Origin: Saprospiraceae bacterium
Lineage (GTDB): Bacteria > Bacteroidota > Bacteroidia > Chitinophagales > Saprospiraceae
Assembly (NCBI GenBank): GCA_016714085.1
Contig: JADJNW010000001.1
Location: 682,001-746,000 of the forward strand
DNA: 64,000 bases
Direction of reading: 5' to 3'
Of this stretch, positions 1-8,278 are shown one piece after another. The first letter of the stretch is position 1. Each line of letters opens with the position of its first letter. The position numbers and the translations under genes are program-made. A model generated the notes under the pieces. That model was not told where the DNA came from. It made no database searches and was given only the letters and a program-made list of their open reading frames with translations.

Positions 1-2
1 CT

Positions 3-803
3 TTAACAGATCTAAAAAAAGAAAAATATGATTATATAATTGATTTACATCATAATTTGCGCAGTTGGCAAGTAAAAAGAGCACTTGGCGTAAAATCATT
101 TAGTTTCAATAAAATAAATTTTCATAAATGGCTGATTGTCAATTTAAAAATCAATTACTTACCCAAAGCACATATTGTTGATCGTTATTTAGCGGCTGTA
201 AAGAAACTCGGTGTAGTGAATGATGGCAAAGGCTTGGATTATTTTATTCCTGAAAGTGAAGAGTTAGCAGTGAGCAGTGAGCAGTTTGCAGCGCTTGTCC
301 AACCTCCAACCTCCAACCTCCAACCTTTCATCGCTTTTGTAATCGGCGCAGCCCACGCCACCAAACGCCTCCCGACCGATAAAATCATTTCCATTTGTAA
401 AAAAATCAAGCATCCGATCATTCTGCTCGGCGGCCCGGAGGATGCCCCAAATGGCGAAATCATTGCACAATCGGCTGGAAACCATGTAATAAATGCTTGT
501 GGCAAACTCAAGCTTAATCAATCCGCTTCGCTCGTAAAGCAAGCCTGGAAAGTGATTACACATGATACCGGTTTGATGCATATTGCAGCAGCATTTAATA
601 AAGATATTATATCGGTATGGGGCAATACGATCCCGGAATTTGGAATGTATCCTTATTATCCCGAAGGAGAAAACAAAAATAAGACACTGGAAGTGAGGGA
701 CTTATCTTGTCGTCCTTGTTCAAAAATCGGATATGATAAATGCCCGAAAGGACACTTTAATTGTATGCAAAATATAGACGAAAAAATCTTTACATCATTA
801 TAA
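3..803 (+). CDS. Glycosyltransferase family 9 (heptosyltransferase-like), 5' end missing
   Basis: The reading frame is open to the left edge, so the true start lies outside the window. The edge residues (DYIIDLHHNLRS) are the usual early part of GT9 enzymes, which move ADP-heptose or a similar sugar onto the lipopolysaccharide core at the inner face of the membrane. The second half has the family's donor-binding fold: FVIGAAHATKRLP, then a HDTGLMHIAAAF motif and a late Cys cluster (LSCRPCSK...KCPKGH). Between the two halves, a short heptamer repeat (267-326) is read in frame as a low-complexity linker. It converges on the SDR gene with only 8 bp between stops. The sugar specificity cannot be read from sequence. 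Confidence 0.85.
   Translation, partial: LTDLKKEKYDYIIDLHHNLRSWQVKRALGVKSFSFNKINFHKWLIVNLKINYLPKAHIVDRYLAAVKKLGVVNDGKGLDYFIPESEELAVSSEQFAALVQPPTSNLQPFIAFVIGAAHATKRLPTDKIISICKKIKHPIILLGGPEDAPNGEIIAQSAGNHVINACGKLKLNQSASLVKQAWKVITHDTGLMHIAAAFNKDIISVWGNTIPEFGMYPYYPEGENKNKTLEVRDLSCRPCSKIGYDKCPKGHFNCMQNIDEKIFTSL
267..326. repeat. Heptamer repeat inside the GT9 coding sequence
   Basis: Two adjoining 7-nt repeats lie inside the gene: gcagtga, gcagtga, gcagttt, and then ccaacct four times in a row. They encode a Ser/Gln/Pro/Leu-rich linker just before the conserved FIAFVIGA strand. The same 7-nt period occurs at many intergenic loci in this window. Confidence 0.8.
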
Positions 804-811
804 TAATTATA

Positions 812-1579
812 TCATGGCGGCGGACTCACGGCCGTCCATCCTCCATCTATCAAAATTGTTTGACCTGTGATTTGGCTCGCAGCGGGCGAAAGCAAGAACA
901 ATGCAGCATTTGCAATATCTTCGGTGGTAGCGGCCCGCCCGGTGGGTGTAATTCTTGACCAATCATTGGCATAATCGCCTTCCGTTTGTACGGTTCGCTC
1001 GGTAATGGTAGCGCCGGGCGCAATTGCATTGACGGTAATGCCCTGCGGCGCTAAGTCCACACCAAGCGACCGAGCCAGAAATTTGATCGCCGCTTTCGAC
1101 ATTCCATAAGCCGTCAACTCAGGATGATATTGATACCCTGCCGCCGACGACATCACCAAAATGCGGCCACCTGATCCTTGTTTAATCATTTGATTAGCAG
1201 CCTTTTGTGCTAAAAAAAACGTACCTTGCAAATTGACCGCCACCAAGCGTTGAAAACGCTCCAACGGATAATCCAAAAAACCGCCAAAAGTAGTACTCCC
1301 GGCATTTGCAATGGCAAAATCCAATTTTCCAAAATTTATAACTGCCTGATCGATCATAGATTGTATAAAATCCAAATCGCTTGAGTCTCCCACCGCAGCG
1401 ATACAACGCCCACCTTCTTCTTGAATTTTTGCAACTGCTTGATTTGCAACGCTTTCATCTACATCATTGAGCACAACGCAAGCACCTTTTGTTGCCAATT
1501 GTCGTGCAATCTCAAAGCCAATGCCAATGCCCGCACCAGTGATGACGGCTACTTTGTCTTGAAATAGAGCTTCGTTCAT
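812..1579 (-). CDS. SDR family NAD(P)-dependent oxidoreductase
   Basis: A classical short-chain dehydrogenase/reductase of 255 residues, the normal family length. The cofactor motif TGAGIGIG is at residues 14-21 and NAG follows in the middle. The catalytic Ser is in VMSSAAGYQ and the Tyr/Lys pair in AYGMSKAA. The C-terminus shows the usual ITGQTILIDGGW. The frame is open 36 codons further upstream, but that stretch has no SDR character. I therefore start at the ATG at 1579, where MNEALFQDKVAVITG begins. Substrate unknown; 3-oxoacyl-ACP reductase-like and sugar or alcohol dehydrogenases are all possible. Confidence 0.85.
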   Translation of the reverse strand: MNEALFQDKVAVITGAGIGIGFEIARQLATKGACVVLNDVDESVANQAVAKIQEEGGRCIAAVGDSSDLDFIQSMIDQAVINFGKLDFAIANAGSTTFGGFLDYPLERFQRLVAVNLQGTFFLAQKAANQMIKQGSGGRILVMSSAAGYQYHPELTAYGMSKAAIKFLARSLGVDLAPQGITVNAIAPGATITERTVQTEGDYANDWSRITPTGRAATTEDIANAALFLLSPAASQITGQTILIDGGWTAVSPPP

Positions 1580-1750
1580 ATAGAAAAAACTTTGAAGCCG
1601 AATGTAGGTATTTTTTAATTGGGAAGCAATCTCCAAAATACAAAACCGGTTTTTGTTGATTTCACAGCCCATGAAATGGATTTCCAATTCCGTTGCTGCA
1701 AAGATTATTATTATTGAATGAAAGAAGTATTTTAATTTCTATAAGCTTTC

Positions 1751-2665
1751 TTAATATTTAGTGTTATTAAATAAAGCATCGTCCATTTGACTGCTGTCCA
1801 ATAATATTTCAGACGTCTTATTTTTCCAATCATATAGCATAACATTACTATCTCGATCTAAATAAGCAATTTTGCCGGAACGAGCATTATATTTCGCCTG
1901 AAACGCTTGAATGCCTTGTATTTGTTGGCGGTTGCTACCATCCACCTGCATGGTCATAATCTGATCCGGCGATTGAGTGTAAAGAATAGTGTGCTCATTC
2001 AGCCAAGAAGGAAAATAATTATGCGTATTCATATCATTTGTCAGATTAACATGATAACTTCCTTCAGAATCTGTTACATAAATCTGATCATGATCATCAC
2101 CTTTTTCTAAATAGTAAACGATTTTATTATTTTTTGGATTCCAGACCGGGCTGTAACTCTTATGTTTACCGCTTTCTGTGATTTGTTTCACCTGCCGGGT
2201 CGAAATATTATAGGTGCACACTTCAATCGTTGCATCTTGTCCCGTACCATTTAGTGCAATATTATATACCAGATTTTTACTATCTGATGACCAATCAATC
2301 GCATATTTTCGCAAGGTATCATTTAGTAATAATTCTTCTTTTTTACTTTTAAAATGATACAAATAAATATGATTGGTAGTGGGTTGAATGTATGCGGCTG
2401 ACTTGCCATTAGGTGCGACCGACACTCCAGAACCGTTGATGGATAAGGCTTTCAGCTTTTGCTGTTTGATATGATATAAAATTTTTTTAGCAACCGGAGG
2501 CGTTTTACGCGTTTTATCAAATTTCATTATATTGAGCATTAAGGCTTTTCCGTTTGGCATCCAACTTAAAGCTGTCGCTCTTATTTGAAACTCAGGCTCT
2601 TCGTTCTGTGCGAACAATATACAATTGGAACAAAATAATAATGTAACTATTAATTTAATTTTCAT
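1751..2665 (-). CDS. Secreted TolB-like (PD40) beta-propeller protein
   Basis: A 304-residue protein with a signal peptide (hydrophobic LIVTLLFCSNCILFAQ, cleavage probably after the Ala). It is followed by repeated WD40-like PD40 blades of the TolB C-terminal type: SPVWNPKNNKIVYYLE, then FPSWLNEHTILYTQ, then the ARSGKIAYLD strand. Such periplasmic propellers usually bind proteins or peptidoglycan, and no catalytic residues are visible. It is divergently transcribed from the first histidine kinase operon and shares its 180-bp upstream region. No lipobox is clear: there is a Cys in the signal region but no LxxC at the cleavage site. Exact role unknown. Confidence 0.75.
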   Translation of the reverse strand: MKIKLIVTLLFCSNCILFAQNEEPEFQIRATALSWMPNGKALMLNIMKFDKTRKTPPVAKKILYHIKQQKLKALSINGSGVSVAPNGKSAAYIQPTTNHIYLYHFKSKKEELLLNDTLRKYAIDWSSDSKNLVYNIALNGTGQDATIEVCTYNISTRQVKQITESGKHKSYSPVWNPKNNKIVYYLEKGDDHDQIYVTDSEGSYHVNLTNDMNTHNYFPSWLNEHTILYTQSPDQIMTMQVDGSNRQQIQGIQAFQAKYNARSGKIAYLDRDSNVMLYDWKNKTSEILLDSSQMDDALFNNTKY

Positions 2666-2756
2666 GGCTTTTAATTTTGCAACAATTTCTATCTGCTTTT
2701 TTAATAAAAAAAATAAATTATATACCTGCTACATCTTTTTAGATACCTGAACGGGA

Positions 2757-2769
2757 TTTTTCGAGCGAT
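2757..2769 (+). promoter_or_regulatory. 13-bp motif shared upstream of both LytS-type kinase operons
   Basis: The sequence tttttcgagcgat lies 74 bp before the first kinase start. It recurs exactly at 6312-6324, 99 bp before the second kinase start, with similar flanks (a tacctga or taggtag block before it and an A-rich run after it). It is a candidate binding site for the LytTR regulators encoded in these operons. The function is inferred from position only. Confidence 0.45.
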
Positions 2770-2843
2770 GCAAAAAAGCAGCGTAGCAAGCGGAAATGCT
2801 TATTTTTAATTGAAAGAGAAACACTTATCTTTAGCAGAAAAAG

Positions 2844-3893
2844 ATGTCGTCGTTCGCTGCACCATCATCCTTTGAAGCCCCTGTTTTTCAGTTGTCCGAA
2901 CGAAAATTGCTCTGGGCACAAGTCATTTTTTGGATCGCCTCCTATGTTTTTAGTACCCTTTTTGAAGCGGCGTTTGTGCCGTTTTACAAGGCATTGATTG
3001 GGAGTACCGCTTCCACGATTTTTTACCTCATTGTTTTTTATATTCACTCTATTTTTATTTTCCCATTATTGATACCTCAAAGAAGTTATGTACTGTATTT
3101 TATTATAGTAATATTTTTTGTATTCATTACATCGCTTATTTACATAAAATTTAGTATGTGGAATTATCCTCAATCAGGGGAAGCATGGTATGATATTCGA
3201 TGGGGCGGCTTACTGTATAACTGCTTTCTGGCATTGACGACGATGGCAATCAGCGCTCCGGTGAAGTTTACATACGATTATTTTAAAATGGTAACGCGGC
3301 AACAACAAATTGTAACCGACCAATTGCAAACCGAATTGAAATATTTAAAGATGCAGATCAATCCGCATTTTTTATTTAATACGCTTAATAATTTATTATA
3401 TCTCACGCAGGAAAAGTCAGAGAAAGCCCCAGAAGTAGTAGAGCGCCTCGCAGATATGATGCGTTATTTACTTGAAAAATCGAATGAAGAGCAGGTTTTA
3501 TTAACTTCTGAAATAGAATTTTTAAAAGCTTATATCGAATTAGAAAAAATCAGAGTTCCACATATCATTATAAAGATGAATACCCAAGGCAACCTTTCAG
3601 ATAAGCTGATTCCGCCGCTTACGTTTTTACCGCTGGTGGAAAATGCTTTCAAGCATGGGGTGGACAAGCGCAAGCGGGATAATTATGTGTATGTAAATAT
3701 AATTAGTAAAAAACAGAATGTAATATGTAATATTGAAAACAGGATGCGCCCCGAGCGCGATGTGACAAAATCGGGAATAGGATTAGATAACCTATTGAAA
3801 CGTATGCAATTAATATATGGAGATCGATTTGAATTTGATAAGACGATGAATGAGCAATATTATAGCATTCGACTTAAAATCCCTTATTTATGA
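2844..3893 (+). CDS. LytS/YehU-type sensor histidine kinase (pair 1)
   Basis: A 349-residue membrane kinase. Four hydrophobic segments lie at about residues 23-45, 55-77, 82-102 and 124-142. A short coiled segment follows, then the His_kinase domain with QINPHFLFNTLNN; the conserved phosphorylated His is residue 175. The GHKL ATPase part follows with the N-box LVENAFKHGVDK and a G-box (GIGLDNLLKRM). There is no separate sensor domain, so sensing probably occurs in or near the membrane. Its stop overlaps the start of the response regulator by 4 bp (ATGA), giving tight translational coupling. It is a clear paralog of the kinase at 6424-7437. Confidence 0.9.
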   Translation: MSSFAAPSSFEAPVFQLSERKLLWAQVIFWIASYVFSTLFEAAFVPFYKALIGSTASTIFYLIVFYIHSIFIFPLLIPQRSYVLYFIIVIFFVFITSLIYIKFSMWNYPQSGEAWYDIRWGGLLYNCFLALTTMAISAPVKFTYDYFKMVTRQQQIVTDQLQTELKYLKMQINPHFLFNTLNNLLYLTQEKSEKAPEVVERLADMMRYLLEKSNEEQVLLTSEIEFLKAYIELEKIRVPHIIIKMNTQGNLSDKLIPPLTFLPLVENAFKHGVDKRKRDNYVYVNIISKKQNVICNIENRMRPERDVTKSGIGLDNLLKRMQLIYGDRFEFDKTMNEQYYSIRLKIPYL

Positions 3894-4592
3894 ATTTACA
3901 TTGCATTATTATAGAAGACGAGCCGTATGCACAAAAATTATTGGAAGGGTACATCCAACGTGCGAGTTTTCTGGTATTGGGCGGCATTTTTACGAATCCC
4001 TTAGAAGCCCTGCCTTTTTTATCAGAACATAAAGTGGATGTAATATTTTTGGATATTTGAAATGCCCGAGCTAAATGGAATGGAATTTATAGAATCTTTG
4101 GCGAATGATGTACACATTATTTTTACAACAGCTTTTTCGCATTATGCAGTGGAGAGTTATGAGAAAGGCGCAGTGGATTATTTACTAAAACCTATTAATT
4201 TTAATCGTTTTTTAAAAGCAGTGAATCGCTTGCAGGCTTTGCAAATGCGCAGAAGCGAGCCGGAAGCAGTCGAGGCAAAGGATTCGATTTATATTAAAAC
4301 AGATAGACGCTATATTAATTTAAAATATGATGACTTATATTACATCGAAGGGCTAAAAGATTATGTTATTTTTCACACCGAGGCACATAAATACGTGGTT
4401 TACAAGAATTTAAAAAAGCTCGAATCCACCCTGCCCACTCAGTTCATGCGAGTTCATTATTCTTATATTATTAATTTTGATCGAGTTAAAGAATTTAAAG
4501 ACAAGCATTTACACATTTTGGAAGTAAAAATTCCAGTTAGTAAGAAATACTATGATTCGCTGATGCAACGCATCAATGAAAAACTTTTATAA
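3890..4592 (+). CDS. LytTR response regulator (pair 1), frame broken at 4056-4058
   Basis: A receiver domain plus a LytTR DNA-binding domain, 233 residues once repaired. The start overlaps the kinase stop (ATGA). The receiver has IIIEDEP acidic residues, the phospho-acceptor Asp at residue 55 (FLDI) and later TTAFSHYAVESYEKGAVDYLLKP. The frame stops at 4058-4060 directly after the Asp because of one surplus T in gatatttgaa. Dropping it restores LDIEMPELNG, matching LDIEMQDING in the intact paralog at 7434-8135. The LytTR part (DSIYIKTDRRYINL to the end) is normal. Whether the break is real or a read error cannot be settled here; the number of similar breaks in the window favours error. Confidence 0.82.
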
Positions 4593-4710
4593 GCCAGTAT
4601 TGAAACTAGGAATATTCAATTCTCATTTATTTGCCCATTACAAATCCACCTACCTCCAGCACACGATTGAAAGTCATACCACCGGATAGCATTTTCTTAT
4701 TAGAAAACAC

Positions 4711-6215
4711 CTACTTTTTACTGGCTTCAATCGCATCCGTCATTTCACTCCAATCAATTGGAGCAGTGTGCATTGCAAAGACTTTTTTCACGGATAAGCC
4801 CTCTCTTTTGGCGGCGTTTTTCACCTCCACCAAATAGCCCGGCATAAAGAACTCGCCCGTACGAGCATTTTTTTGTACCAAGTCGGAGGCATATAATATC
4901 TGCTGTTTTGGAAAATAAACCATCAGCATACGCTCGCCGCCTTCTCCACGGATAGGATAAATTTCTATCGGTAATTGCTCATCTTTAATAATATTTTTTT
5001 GATTTACCCAATGAATAGAAGGCTTTTGAGGTGTTTTGGCAAATGCATCAGGATGGGTTTTAAAATTGGAATTCAATAACTTATCAATAATAAATTGATT
5101 TAAATCGAGTGCATAAATCGGAATTTTCTCAGCTGCGTATTGCCGCAAACCAGCCAAATGCGGCCAGGCATCAGAAGTTGTAATGACGGCTTTGATCGGC
5201 TTATCTGGAAATTGTTGTCGCGCTGCTTGAATCGCTTGCTCGCAATAATCACTGCTAATGGGCGCCTCTATAATGACAATACCATCTTTTTGTTCCACAA
5301 AAGTTACATTCCAGGCGCCTTTATATAAATTAATGCCAGGCGCTACCTCTTCTTTTTGCGTCGCGGACCAAGTCAATCGTGTATTTCCAGCTTTTGCTTG
5401 TGTCGCAGCAAGCTGTTTCACTTCTTCTGGAATATTAAAAATAGTATCTGATGCTAATGAATTGAATTCCAGGCTTGTAATAGTAGTAGAACGATAATCC
5501 CAACCATTTTTTATTACATCCGTTTGCATCGGATATAAAATCCCGGGCGAAAAAATATTATAAGAAGAATAATAAATCTGCGTTTTGTAATCGCCCCAAA
5601 ATGACCAAAAGAAATACTCTTCAGGCGTGTAGGCACTTTCGTATTCTACGCCGTTATCATGTTGGTATAATAATTAATAAATACGGTAAAATTATCATCT
5701 TTTGTTTGCACATTTACTTTCCAATTATCCACACCTTGCAGTGTTTGCTTGCCTTCCAGCTTTATAGCAGAAGCATTTACTAAATGTAATAAAACTTGTT
5801 CCGGGCTATAATAAAGTTGTTCTTTATAATCCATTAATTGAGCATTCATTGGAATCCAACGCCCGTTGAAGCCGCGCGCCAATACTTCATCGGCATAGCG
5901 ATATTCTATCTCCAGCCAATTAGGTGTGCCGTACACAGGTCCTGATAACTTACCGATGAGTTGCGAACGCTGTTGCTTAATATCTGTAATTTTTGTACCA
6001 AATTGATAATCATGAATATAAGGCCCGGTAGGTCGTTCTGATTGTTCAACCATGTTAATATGCTGAATATAAGTCATTTTCACATATTGAAATGCCATTA
6101 TATTATCCTTGCCGCCATGTGCTTCTATACACTGAGCAACAATCTCAGGAGCCGTCTGCCCGGAAAGGTTTAGACCAGTGAATACAAGGCAAAACCATAA
6201 AAAATTATATTTCAT
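4711..6215 (-). CDS. Exported metallo-beta-lactamase-fold protein with eroded metal site, frame broken near 5660-5690
   Basis: Two reading frames (6215 to 5646 and on to 4711) form one protein of about 500 residues. Reading across a one-base shift near the inattaattattatacc tract gives NGVEYESAYTPEEYFF and then joins the second frame. The N-terminus has a signal peptide (FLWFCLVFTGLNLSGQ) and a START-like/outer-membrane-type region with QCIEAHGGKDN. The second half has the MBL fold order: a central strand, TTSDAWPHLAGLRQYA where active enzymes have THxHxDHxGGLR, and MLMVYFPKQQILYASD. Only one His of the HxHxDH signature remains, so a zinc hydrolase activity is doubtful. It sits convergent to regulator 1 and divergent from kinase pair 2. 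Confidence 0.65.
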
Positions 6216-6311
6216 ATAATAAGTTTAAATTTTTAAAAAATCGAGTGATTTCGACTACAAAACAATCTCATTTAATGGCCTTTGCCAAAGCATTTCGATA
6301 GGTAGGTCAAG

Positions 6312-6324
6312 TTTTTCGAGCGAT
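6312..6324 (+). promoter_or_regulatory. Second copy of the 13-bp motif upstream of kinase pair 2
   Basis: An exact copy of tttttcgagcgat (also at 2757-2769) between the divergent MBL-fold gene and the second kinase. About 72 bp downstream is TAACTTTG (6397-6404), which fits the Bacteroidota -7 element TAnnTTTG, so the motif lies in the upstream position expected of an activator site. Inference only. Confidence 0.45.
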
Positions 6325-6396
6325 ATAGAAAAAATAAAGGAATAGAAGAAAAAGGCAGGTCTATCGAAAAAGATTACTTTCAGTATAATTTTGAGT

Positions 6397-6404
6397 TAAC
6401 TTTG
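6397..6404 (+). promoter_or_regulatory. Possible -7 element (TAnnTTTG) of kinase pair 2
   Basis: TAACTTTG matches the Bacteroidota primary sigma factor -7 consensus, 20 bp before the ATG at 6424. I see no convincing -33 TTTG at the right distance, which could mean the promoter depends on an activator. Confidence 0.3.
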
Positions 6405-6423
6405 AAAGCTTGCATTGCGACAA

Positions 6424-7437
6424 ATGATAACAAGACAACATCCAAAACTTATTTTCTGGGCGCAGGTAGCCTTTTGGCTGGGTTATTTTCTATTTTATTT
6501 TATGAATTCCCTACGATATACCAGTACTCAATTTGCAGTCATTGGCGCGTCCATGAATACTTTCTTTTTTGCTATTGTCATCTATATCAATGTTTTATGG
6601 CTAATGCCTTCATTTTTTTTACCAAAACGTTATATAAGCTATGCATTAATGGCAACTATAATATTAGCAGGGCTTGGGTATCTACGTATGTTAATTGGTT
6701 ATTATGTCTATCCACAGCCTGAGTCTTCAGAAGGGCATTATGGTTATGAAGTGCTTTATTTCACAGGGAGTGGTTTGATCAATCTAATTCTTTCTATACC
6801 AATTAAGTACGCATTTGAATTTAATCGTTTACAAGCGCATCAACAACAAATGGCAAATGCTCAACTTGAAGCAGAGATGAAACTCTTAAAAATGCAGTTA
6901 CATCCGCATTTTATGTTTAATACATTGAATAATTTATATTATCTCACTCAAATTAAATCAAATACTGCACCCGAAATTGTAGAAAAGCTTTCTGATTTAA
7001 TGCGTTATATATTAGAAAAAAATGATTCAGATCGTGTAGCATTGCGCGACGAAATTAACTTTATGCAAGCATATATGGATTTGGAAAAAATTCGCGTCCC
7101 ACATCTGGATTTAACTTTCCATGTCACAGGCAATATAGAAAATGTGCAGATACCGCCTTTATTGGTGCTGCCTTTATTGGAAAATGTTTTTAAGCATGGC
7201 GTTGATAAAAATAGTAAATCGAATAAAATATCGGTGTCTTTAACCGTGCAAAACGATAAACTGGAAGTAACGACTATGAATCAATTGCGCGAATATTCAA
7301 AGCCCGGCAATCGCCTGGGTTTAGCGAATTTGCAAAAGCGATTGCGATTGCTTTACGAAGATCATTTTATTTTAAAAACGGAAGTACACCTTGTTAAAAA
7401 TCAGTTTTTTGCGAAATTAATCGTACCCGTATTATGA
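6424..7437 (+). CDS. LytS/YehU-type sensor histidine kinase (pair 2)
   Basis: A paralog of the kinase at 2844 with the same plan: four N-terminal membrane segments, a linker rich in Gln, and a His_kinase domain with HPHFMFNTLNN (conserved His at residue 162). The GHKL part has LLENVFKHGVDK and LGLANLQKRLRLLYED. I start at the ATG at 6424 (MITRQHPKLIFWAQ); a TTG three codons earlier is also open. The gene ends with a 4-bp ATGA overlap with its regulator. The two kinases are closely alike in the catalytic part and differ in the membrane part, as expected of an old tandem duplication with divergent signals. Confidence 0.9.
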   Translation: MITRQHPKLIFWAQVAFWLGYFLFYFMNSLRYTSTQFAVIGASMNTFFFAIVIYINVLWLMPSFFLPKRYISYALMATIILAGLGYLRMLIGYYVYPQPESSEGHYGYEVLYFTGSGLINLILSIPIKYAFEFNRLQAHQQQMANAQLEAEMKLLKMQLHPHFMFNTLNNLYYLTQIKSNTAPEIVEKLSDLMRYILEKNDSDRVALRDEINFMQAYMDLEKIRVPHLDLTFHVTGNIENVQIPPLLVLPLLENVFKHGVDKNSKSNKISVSLTVQNDKLEVTTMNQLREYSKPGNRLGLANLQKRLRLLYEDHFILKTEVHLVKNQFFAKLIVPVL

Positions 7438-8135
7438 CCATTGCCTGCATTATTGTAGAAGATGAGCCTTTAGCGCAAAAGCTCCTCGAAGATTATATTG
7501 CAAAAGTGCCAACCTTATCGCTGCAAGGCATCTTCACGAGCCCGATTGAGGCCTCTATTTATCTGCGTGACCACACGGTTGATTTAATTTTTCTTGATAT
7601 CGAAATGCAGGATATTAATGGGTTGGAGTTTCTTGAAACGCTTATGTATCAACCTTTTATCATTTTTACGACCGCTTTCTCTCAATACGCGGTAGAAAGC
7701 TATAATAAAGATGCAGTGGATTATCTGCTCAAACCTATTAAATTTGAGCGCTTCCTTCGAGCGGTGCATAAAATTCCGAAAAAAGAAGCGCAGCCAAAAA
7801 TCGCCAAAGACCAAGAAATACAGGATTTTATTTATGTGAAATCCGACCGACAATTAGTTAAGCTGTATTTTGAAGATATTTACTTTATCAAATCCATGCA
7901 AGATTATGTGGTTTTTACACTTGCTGAAAAAACTTATATTGTACATCATACATTGAAAAAACTGGAGCAATTGCTCCCCGTGCAATTCCAACGAGCGCAT
8001 TATTCCTATATTGTCAATCTCGACAAAGTGCAAAAGCTTCATGACAATCATCTCTATATCCTCAATGAAAGCATTCCTATTGGTAATAGCTACCGCGAAT
8101 TAATTGTACAACAGTTGAAGCGTTGGCTGATCTAA
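7434..8135 (+). CDS. LytTR response regulator (pair 2)
   Basis: An intact 233-residue response regulator, translationally coupled to the kinase before it. Receiver domain residues 1-120: IIVEDEPLAQ acidic pocket, phospho-acceptor Asp55 in FLDIEM, Thr in TTAFSQYAVESY and the conserved Lys in YLLKPIKF. The LytTR domain occupies about residues 135-233 (DFIYVKSDRQLVKLYFED to RELIVQQL). LytTR proteins bind short direct repeats upstream of target genes, often their own. The likely local targets are the two kinase operons and the exported protein between them. This copy is the best guide for repairing the broken frame of its paralog. Confidence 0.92.
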   Translation: MTIACIIVEDEPLAQKLLEDYIAKVPTLSLQGIFTSPIEASIYLRDHTVDLIFLDIEMQDINGLEFLETLMYQPFIIFTTAFSQYAVESYNKDAVDYLLKPIKFERFLRAVHKIPKKEAQPKIAKDQEIQDFIYVKSDRQLVKLYFEDIYFIKSMQDYVVFTLAEKTYIVHHTLKKLEQLLPVQFQRAHYSYIVNLDKVQKLHDNHLYILNESIPIGNSYRELIVQQLKRWLI

Positions 8136-8278
8136 TTCTTAAACTTGGTGTTAAATTTACAAAAAGCTAAAAATTATTCTCCAAAAAGCGTTTTTAAAAA
8201 ATTATTTTTTGATAGTTTAGCGAATCGAAGAACGAAACATTGAATTTAGTGAGTCACACTTAAAATCTTTACGAGGCT

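Noticed and set aside
4050..4064. Programmed frameshift in the first LytTR regulator
   Set aside because: There is no slippery heptamer or stimulating structure, and similar breaks occur all over the window; read error is simpler.
6402..6722. Plus-strand frame overlapping the second kinase
   Set aside because: It lies wholly in another frame of the kinase, which has full family support.
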